DNA from: JBQTKD01 sp052389435
GTDB lineage: Bacteria; Actinomycetota; Actinomycetes; Sporichthyales; Sporichthyaceae
Length of the DNA stretch: 10,779 bases
Direction: 5' to 3'
Assembly (NCBI GenBank): GCA_052389435.1
Contig: JBQTIB010000063.1
Location: 1-10,779 of the forward strand
A model generated the notes under the pieces. That model had not been told where the DNA came from, searched no databases, and saw only the letters and a list, made by a program, of their open reading frames with translations. The position numbers were made by a program, and so were the translations under genes. Every line of letters begins with the position of its first letter. The first letter of the stretch is position 1. Shown piece after piece: positions 6,546 to 10,779 of this stretch.

Positions 6546-6619
6546 TCGGGTGCGGGTTGCGTTCCGGGTCTGCACCCCACTAGCGCCGAGGCCGTCGATC
6601 TCGACCCGAGCTTCGCCGA

Positions 6620-6650
6620 TTGACTTTAACGCTGCTAAGGCCGATACGGT
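6620..6650 (+). promoter_or_regulatory. Promoter of the alcohol dehydrogenase gene
   Basis: TTGACT (6620-6625) is a near-consensus -35. TACGGT (6645-6650) fits the actinobacterial -10 pattern TAnnnT at a spacing of 19, a little long; GATACG gives 17. The region is also the most A/T-rich part of the gap. The gene start follows about 35 nt downstream, after GGGAGG (6673-6678). Confidence 0.5.
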
Positions 6651-6657
6651 AGCAACG
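6630..6657. promoter_or_regulatory. Imperfect dyad overlapping the alcohol dehydrogenase promoter (operator candidate)
   Basis: CGCTGCTA (6630-6637) and TAGCAACG (6650-6657) are reverse complements at 7 of 8 positions with a 12-nt spacer. The dyad covers the -35/-10 spacer and the -10 hexamer. A bound regulator would block transcription; the TetR-family protein encoded two genes on is the obvious candidate. This is inference from position. Confidence 0.4.
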
Positions 6658-6684
6658 CTATAGTCGTTCGACGGGAGGCACTTC

Positions 6685-7704
6685 ATGACCACTGCACGTT
6701 CGATCCAGGTCGGCGAGCCGGGCGGCTCCTTCGAGCTCGTCGATCGCGACGTTCCGGATCCCGGCCACGGCCAGGTGCGCGTCGCCGTCGAGGCCTGCGG
6801 GATCTGCCACACCGACGCGGCGTTCGTCCACGGGGCCTTCCCCGGCCAGCAGTTCCCGCTGGTCACCGGGCACGAGATCGCCGGGCGCATCGACGCCGTC
6901 GGCGCCGACGTCGAGGGGTGGGCGGTCGGCGATCGCGTCGCCGTCGGCTGGTTCGGCGGACACTGCTCCCGGTGCGCGTCGTGCCGTCGCGGAGACTTCA
7001 TCCACTGCCTCGCACTGCAGGTTCCCGGCTGGGCCTACCCGGGCGGTTTCGCCGAGGCGGCGGTCGTTCCGGCGAGCGCGCTGGCCCGCATTCCCGACGG
7101 GTTCTCCGCGGTGGACGCCGCGCCCATGGGCTGCGCCGGCGTGGCGACGTTCAACGCGCTGCGTCGCAGCGAGGCCCGGGCGGGCGATCTCGTCGCGGTG
7201 CTCGGACTCGGCGGCCTCGGCCACCTCGGGGTGCAGTTCGCAGCCAAGTGCGGCTTCGAGGTCGTGGCGATCGCCCGCGGCCCGGAGAAGGAGTCCTTCG
7301 CCAGGCGGCTCGGTGCGCACCACTACCTCGACAGCACGGCGGGTCCGGTGGCCGAGGCGCTGCAGGGCCTCGGCGGCGCCAAGGTCGTGCTCGCCACGGC
7401 CGCCAACGCCGACGCGATGACGGCGACGATCGACGGGCTGATGCCCACCGGCGAGCTGATCGTGCTCGGCGCCGTCGCGGAGCCGATCGCGGCCGGGCCG
7501 TTCTCGCTGATCATGGGTTCGCGCAGCGTCAAGGGCCATCCGTCCGGCACGGCTCGGGACGTCGAGGACACGTTGCGGTTCGCCGCGCTGCACGGCGTGC
7601 GACCGATGACCGAAACGGCGCCGCTGGAGGACGTCGACGCGGCGTTCAAGCGGATGCTGTCCGGGGAGGCGCGGTTCCGCATGGTCTTGACGACCGGTCG
7701 ATAG
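6685..7704 (+). CDS. Zinc-dependent alcohol dehydrogenase (MDR family, AdhP-like)
   Basis: A 339-residue medium-chain dehydrogenase/reductase that should oxidise a primary alcohol or reduce an aldehyde with NAD(P). Catalytic zinc ligands are visible as Cys38 in ACGICHTD, His63-Glu64 in TGHE and Cys150 in MGCAGVA. The structural zinc lobe has all four cysteines (94, 97, 100, 108). The Rossmann motif GLGGLG is at 174-179, followed by a typical NAD domain. All key residues are present, so it is likely active. ATG 6685 follows GGGAGG by 6 nt. It is preceded by a promoter with a dyad and followed after 64 nt by a TetR-family gene, suggesting control by that regulator. The physiological substrate cannot be told. 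A link to the neighbouring acyl chain enzymes (fatty alcohol or aldehyde use) is a guess. Confidence 0.88.
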   Translation: MTTARSIQVGEPGGSFELVDRDVPDPGHGQVRVAVEACGICHTDAAFVHGAFPGQQFPLVTGHEIAGRIDAVGADVEGWAVGDRVAVGWFGGHCSRCASCRRGDFIHCLALQVPGWAYPGGFAEAAVVPASALARIPDGFSAVDAAPMGCAGVATFNALRRSEARAGDLVAVLGLGGLGHLGVQFAAKCGFEVVAIARGPEKESFARRLGAHHYLDSTAGPVAEALQGLGGAKVVLATAANADAMTATIDGLMPTGELIVLGAVAEPIAAGPFSLIMGSRSVKGHPSGTARDVEDTLRFAALHGVRPMTETAPLEDVDAAFKRMLSGEARFRMVLTTGR

Positions 7705-7722
7705 CGCGCCCGACGTGAAAGA

Positions 7723-7754
7723 TTGCACGACCGCCGGGTCGGGCGCAGTACGCT
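7723..7754 (+). promoter_or_regulatory. Possible promoter of the TetR-family gene, giving a very short leader
   Basis: TTGCAC (7723-7728) and TACGCT (7749-7754, TAnnnT) are 20 nt apart, which is long. If the -10 is right, transcription would start near 7761-7769, close to or at the ATG at 7769. That agrees with the absence of any Shine-Dalgarno sequence there. Confidence 0.35.
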
Positions 7755-7766
7755 CCGACCCGGCGG
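7731..7766. promoter_or_regulatory. Perfect 12-bp inverted repeat before the TetR-family gene (operator candidate)
   Basis: CCGCCGGGTCGG (7731-7742) and CCGACCCGGCGG (7755-7766) are exact reverse complements separated by 12 nt. The spacer holds TACGCT, a -10-like hexamer. The repeat ends 2 nt before the ATG at 7769. TetR-family regulators commonly bind such dyads at their own promoter, so autoregulation is the first reading. As RNA it could also form a strong hairpin ending the alcohol dehydrogenase transcript. Confidence 0.6.
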
Positions 7767-7768
7767 CC

Positions 7769-8458
7769 ATGGACACACGACAGCGCATCCTCGAGGCCAC
7801 GGCCCAGCTTCTGGCGGCCGCGGGTCCCGAGGCCGTGTCCACCCGCGACGTGTGCGAGGCCGCGGGCGTCACCGCTCCGACGATCTACCACCACTTCGGC
7901 GACAAGGCCGGCCTCTACGACGCCGTCGCAGCGTTCGGCTTCGAGTCCTACGTCGTCCAGAAGCGCTCGCTCGCCGCGACGGAGGACCCGGTCGCCGACC
8001 TGCACCGCGCCTGGGACGTCCACGTCGACTTCGGCGTCTCCCATCCCGCGCTGTACACGCTCATGTACTGCGTGCCCCGCAGCGGCGAGGACTCCCCCGC
8101 CGCCAAGGAGGCGGGCGTCATCCTCGGCGACCTGCTCACCCGGGTCGCGAAGGCCGGCCGGCTCGCCGTGAGCCTGGAGCGCGCCACCGCGGTCGTCGTC
8201 GCGGGCTGCGTCGGTTCGGTGCTGCAGGCCGCGGCCGCCGGGTACGACGCCGACGCCGCGGCGCACCTGCGCGACACCGTCCTGGACTCGATCCTCACCG
8301 GCAAACCGCGCGGTTCGCGGCCCGTGACGGTGAGCAGCGCCGCCGGTCAGTTGGCGGCGCTGCTCGACGACCGCGCCAAGGCCGACTCCCCGCTCCGCCC
8401 GGCCGAACTGGCGCTGTTCCAGGACTGGCTGCGCCAACTCATCGCCGCCCGCCCCTAA
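7769..8458 (+). CDS. TetR-family transcriptional regulator
   Basis: A 229-residue regulator with an N-terminal helix-turn-helix: TRQRILEAT at 3-11 opens helix 1, and residues ~23-53 (VSTRDVCEAAGV, then TIYHHFGDKAGLYDAV) give the recognition helix and the TetR signature. The remaining ~170 residues are a helical ligand-binding and dimerisation domain containing a HPALY block; the ligand is unknown. I chose ATG 7769 because the helix-turn-helix begins there. The in-frame GTG at 7715 would add 18 low-complexity residues encoded by the inverted repeat and has no ribosome site. The gene likely represses itself and possibly the alcohol dehydrogenase 64 nt upstream. It converges on the acyl-CoA ligase gene, leaving 31 nt with no clear terminator. 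Confidence 0.85.
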   Translation: MDTRQRILEATAQLLAAAGPEAVSTRDVCEAAGVTAPTIYHHFGDKAGLYDAVAAFGFESYVVQKRSLAATEDPVADLHRAWDVHVDFGVSHPALYTLMYCVPRSGEDSPAAKEAGVILGDLLTRVAKAGRLAVSLERATAVVVAGCVGSVLQAAAAGYDADAAAHLRDTVLDSILTGKPRGSRPVTVSSAAGQLAALLDDRAKADSPLRPAELALFQDWLRQLIAARP

Positions 8459-8489
8459 GGCATCTCTCCCAGACACGCCCTAGCCGCTT

Positions 8490-10037
8490 TCAGCCGGGCG
8501 CCTCCGCGTCCCAGGTCGCGTCGGTGAGGCCGCGGGCGCGCAGGGCGGCGTACTGGTTGCGCAGGGTGCCGGTCTTCGGGAGCTCGTCCAGGAATTCGAC
8601 GTAGCGCGGAACGGCGTAGCGGGCCATGCGATCGCGGCAGAACTCGTGGATCCGCTCCGGGGTCGGCTCCGCGCCGGGGCGCCGGACCACGCACACCTTG
8701 ATCTCGTCCTCGCCCAGCTCCGAGGGAACCGGGTGGGCGGCGCTGTCCAGGACGTCGGGGTGGGCGTTCAGGACCGTTTCGATCTCCCAGGCGGAGACGT
8801 TCTCCCCGAGCCTGCGCATCGACTCCTTCTTGCGGCCCTTGTAGTAGAAGTAGCCGTTTGCGTCGACCACCGCGAGGTCGCCGGAGTGGAACCACCCGCC
8901 GCGGTAGGCGCGGTCGGTCGCGTCGGGAAGTTTGTGATAGTGCGTCAGTCTTCCGGCCGGGTGGCGAAAGACCACTTCTCCCGGCTCGCCCGGCGGCACG
9001 TCGCGGTCTTCGTCGTCGACGACGCGGAATTCGACTCCGGCCACGCCGGAGACGCCCATGGAGCCGACGACGCCGTCGTTGTTGAGCAGGATGCCCGGCG
9101 CGTCGACCATTCCGAACCACTCGATGAGGCGCACGCCGAAGCGCTCCTGGAATGGCTCGAACAGGTCCGGTGGACAGCCGGCCGACAGCACGGTGCGCAC
9201 CGAGTGGTCCCGATCGTCCGGCCGCGGGGGCTGCTTCATCAGGATGGAGATCATGCCGCCGAGGGTGCTGAAGGAGACCGCGTCGTAGCGGCGGCAGTCG
9301 TCGAAGAAGCGCGAGGCGGAGAACTTCGGCGCCATCGCGAACCGGGCGTCGACGAACATCGAGCCGAGCATCGAGACCAGCAGTGCGTTGCCGTGGAACA
9401 GCGGCAGGGCCGTGTACATCGTCTCCCCCGGCGCCACCTCCGCGCAGTTCAGCAGGGTCACGAGCGGGGCGAGGTCGTAGCCGGTCGCGACGACGCCCTT
9501 GGGCGGTCCGGTGGTGCCGGAGGTGTAGAGCATGCCGACGCCGCCGGTCGTCTCCTCGATCTCCACGGCGGGTTCGACGTCCGGCGCCGAGAGCAGCCGG
9601 TCCAGCGTCCAGTCGACTCCGCCGCCGGTGGGCCCGTCGGCGACGACGAGCCGTTCGATGCCGGGCACGCGGGCCTTGGCCGCGAGCACCACGTCGCGCA
9701 GGTCGTTCTGGAACACGATCGTGGAGGAGTCCGAGTCGGCGAGGATGTGTTCGAGGGTCACGCCGCGCTGGGAGATGTTGACCGGCACCGAATAGGCGCC
9801 GAGGAACTGGATGCCGAGGTGCGTCCAGACGAACTCGGGCCGGTTGGCCATCATCAACGCGACCCGGTCGCCCGGGCGGACCCCGAGTTCGAGCAGGCCG
9901 TTGGCCGCCCGCAGGGAACGGCTCAGTGCCTCCCGCCAGCTGACCGTCTCGTCCAACCACTTCAGCCAGACCTCGTCCGGGTGCGCGGCCACGCGCTCCC
10001 GCAGCAGGGTTTCGATCCGTCCCTGAGCCCGCGTCAT
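8490..10037 (-). CDS. AMP-dependent acyl-CoA ligase (ANL superfamily, CaiC/FadD-like)
   Basis: A 515-residue enzyme expected to activate a carboxylic acid with ATP to an acyl-adenylate and then an acyl-CoA. Motifs in order: P-loop YTSGTTGPPKG (171-181), PLFHGNAL (212-219), WFGMVDAP at 307-314 (A5 position, usually YGxTE), WFHSGDL (382-388), and hinge GRKKESMRRLGENVSAWEIE (401-420). At A10 the family pattern PkTxTGKvxK reads PKTGTLRNQY (487-496), so the catalytic lysine position appears to be Arg493. Either the substrate or activity is altered, or the alignment shifts. The substrate cannot be predicted; crotonobetaine/carnitine-CoA ligases are the nearest style I recognise. ATG 10037 has GGAGG 6 nt upstream and lies 2 nt after the ankyrin gene stop. 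The frame stays open to 10346, but that part overlaps the ankyrin gene and is arginine-rich shadow. Confidence 0.85.
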   Translation of the reverse strand: MTRAQGRIETLLRERVAAHPDEVWLKWLDETVSWREALSRSLRAANGLLELGVRPGDRVALMMANRPEFVWTHLGIQFLGAYSVPVNISQRGVTLEHILADSDSSTIVFQNDLRDVVLAAKARVPGIERLVVADGPTGGGVDWTLDRLLSAPDVEPAVEIEETTGGVGMLYTSGTTGPPKGVVATGYDLAPLVTLLNCAEVAPGETMYTALPLFHGNALLVSMLGSMFVDARFAMAPKFSASRFFDDCRRYDAVSFSTLGGMISILMKQPPRPDDRDHSVRTVLSAGCPPDLFEPFQERFGVRLIEWFGMVDAPGILLNNDGVVGSMGVSGVAGVEFRVVDDEDRDVPPGEPGEVVFRHPAGRLTHYHKLPDATDRAYRGGWFHSGDLAVVDANGYFYYKGRKKESMRRLGENVSAWEIETVLNAHPDVLDSAAHPVPSELGEDEIKVCVVRRPGAEPTPERIHEFCRDRMARYAVPRYVEFLDELPKTGTLRNQYAALRARGLTDATWDAEAPG

Positions 10038-10039
10038 CG

Positions 10040-10779
10040 TCAGCCTCCGGCGTTCTTGGGTGCCTCGCGCTCTGGCACTTCGAGAAGCGCCGCCACCTCC
10101 GGGTGGCCGAAGTGGTTGGCCCAGTCCGCGGGAGTGGCACCGAATCGGGCGTCGCGGACGGCGCGGTTGGCACCGAGCTCCAGCAGCAGGCGGATCAGGT
10201 TCACGTCGCCCTCGCCCGCCGCGTGGTGCAGCGCCGTCTCCCACTCCGTCGGGATCGGGACGTCGCTCCGGCCCTTGGCCGAGACGTCCCAGCCGAACTC
10301 GACGGCGAGGCGCACGGCCTCGTGGCCGGCGTGCGCGGCGGCCCACAGCACGTGGCCCGGCCGCTTGGCCCTGGCCTGCGCGACGCGTTCGGGTCCGACA
10401 CGTTCCAGGGTCGCCCGGTCGTTGGCGAGGACCGCGCCGAGGACCTCGTCGACGGGGTCGAGCTCGCCCTCCGCCGCTCCCCTGGCCACCAACGCCTCGG
10501 CGACCGCGGTGTGGCCCGCCGCCTTCGCGGCTTGGTACGGGGTGCGACCGCGAACGCCGTGATCGGTGAGGGGGGCGTCGAGATCGGCGCCGTTGTCCGC
10601 GAGCAACTCGATGCGGTTCACGAACCCGTGTGTGACGGCCCAGGCGAGCTGGCTAGCCACCAGTTCGCGGGGGCTCGGGGTGCGTTCGCCGAGCCGGCGG
10701 CGCCACGGTCCGCCGTCGCCGGTGCCGAGACCGAATCCGAAGAGCATCTCGAGGTGGTCGTCGTCGGGCTGGAACATGC
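10040..10779 (-). CDS. Ankyrin-repeat protein, 5' end outside the window
   Basis: About 246 residues are visible, with the stop at 10040-10042. Repeating helix-pair units with the ankyrin style occur: SQLAWAVTHGF..IELLADNGADLD, then GRTPYQAAKAAGHTAVAEALVARGA, HVLWAAAHAGHEAVRLAVEFG, TALHHAAGEGDVNLIRLLLELGA, and a last GATPADWANHFGHPEVAALLEV, roughly five repeats. Such domains bind other proteins, and nothing shows an enzyme. No signal peptide is visible in this part. The codon for Met at 10777 is probably internal, because the frame runs off the window and no ribosome site can be seen. Its stop is 2 nt from the acyl-CoA ligase start, and the ligase ribosome site lies inside this gene, so the two are very likely one operon with coupled translation. 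Function unknown. Confidence 0.8.
   Translation of the reverse strand, partial: MFQPDDDHLEMLFGFGLGTGDGGPWRRRLGERTPSPRELVASQLAWAVTHGFVNRIELLADNGADLDAPLTDHGVRGRTPYQAAKAAGHTAVAEALVARGAAEGELDPVDEVLGAVLANDRATLERVGPERVAQARAKRPGHVLWAAAHAGHEAVRLAVEFGWDVSAKGRSDVPIPTEWETALHHAAGEGDVNLIRLLLELGANRAVRDARFGATPADWANHFGHPEVAALLEVPEREAPKNAGG
10044..10048 (-). promoter_or_regulatory. Ribosome binding site of the acyl-CoA ligase inside the ankyrin gene
   Basis: GGAGG on the minus strand ends 6 nt before the ATG at 10037 and overlaps the last codons of the ankyrin-repeat gene. It decides the ligase start. Confidence 0.7.

Noticed and set aside
7715..7768. Upstream GTG start of the TetR-family gene
   Set aside because: Adds 18 residues encoded mostly by the inverted repeat, lacks a ribosome site, and the family normally begins a few residues before the TRQRIL helix.
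8459..8489. Terminator between the converging TetR-family and acyl-CoA ligase genes
   Set aside because: The 31-nt gap contains no stem longer than 3 bp that I can find.
10038..10346. N-terminal extension of the acyl-CoA ligase to 10346
   Set aside because: It overlaps the ankyrin gene, is Arg/Gly/Pro-rich, and the GGAGG-ATG at 10037 gives the normal start of the family.
8646..10562. 638-aa open frame on the + strand across the acyl-CoA ligase and ankyrin genes
   Set aside because: Shadow frame over two well-supported minus-strand genes; no conserved motif.
1..10779. CRISPR arrays, tRNA/rRNA genes, transposases, integrases, attachment sites
   Set aside because: No spaced repeats, cloverleaf-like sequence, transposase motifs or terminal inverted repeats were seen; the region looks like ordinary chromosomal metabolism genes.

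Overview
The window reads as a chromosomal segment from a high-GC Gram-positive bacterium, most likely an actinomycete. The evidence is the very strong G/C bias at third codon positions, spaced GGAGG-type ribosome sites, candidate TTGACn / TAnnnT promoters and terminator hairpins with poor T-tracts. I cannot name the genus. I see no rRNA, tRNA, CRISPR array, insertion sequence, integrase or phage gene.

Positions 1-4374 (+ strand) form a polyhydroxyalkanoate (PHA) locus. It holds a PHA synthase (phaC, 119-1789), an intracellular PHA depolymerase of the alpha/beta-hydrolase type (phaZ, about 1837-2667), a SAM-dependent methyltransferase of the leucine-carboxyl-methyltransferase type (2675-3511) and an acetoacetyl-CoA reductase-like SDR (phaB, 3631-4374). 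Together these can reduce 3-ketoacyl-CoA, polymerise the 3-hydroxyacyl-CoA and remobilise the granule. The methyltransferase is the unexplained member. The depolymerase has no ATG, GTG or TTG that would include its conserved N-terminus, so an ATC start at 1837 is inferred. No beta-ketothiolase (phaA) or phasin (phaP) lies in the window.

Positions 4375-4521 are a convergent intergenic region packed with three hairpins, most simply a two-way terminator. On the minus strand follows an unusually long KAS III/FabH-type enzyme (4522-6402, 626 aa), whose N-terminal ~290 residues belong to no domain I can name. The 282-bp divergent gap 6403-6684 carries a good promoter-like sequence with an overlapping imperfect dyad. 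It drives a zinc-dependent alcohol dehydrogenase (6685-7704), which is followed by a TetR-family regulator (7769-8458). A perfect 12-bp inverted repeat lies directly before the regulator's start and encloses a -10-like hexamer, so it looks like an autoregulatory operator.

Positions 8490-10779 (minus strand) hold an operon-like pair entering from beyond the right edge. It comprises the C-terminal part of an ankyrin-repeat protein and, 2 nt after its stop codon, an ANL-superfamily acyl-CoA ligase. In the ligase the usual C-terminal catalytic lysine position appears to be arginine. Overall theme: acyl-CoA activation, acyl chain condensation or reduction, and PHA storage. The link between the left PHA operon and the right-hand regulated enzymes is inference from adjacency. 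The first ~70 bases are almost pure G/C homopolymer runs and look like a contig edge or low-quality sequence.
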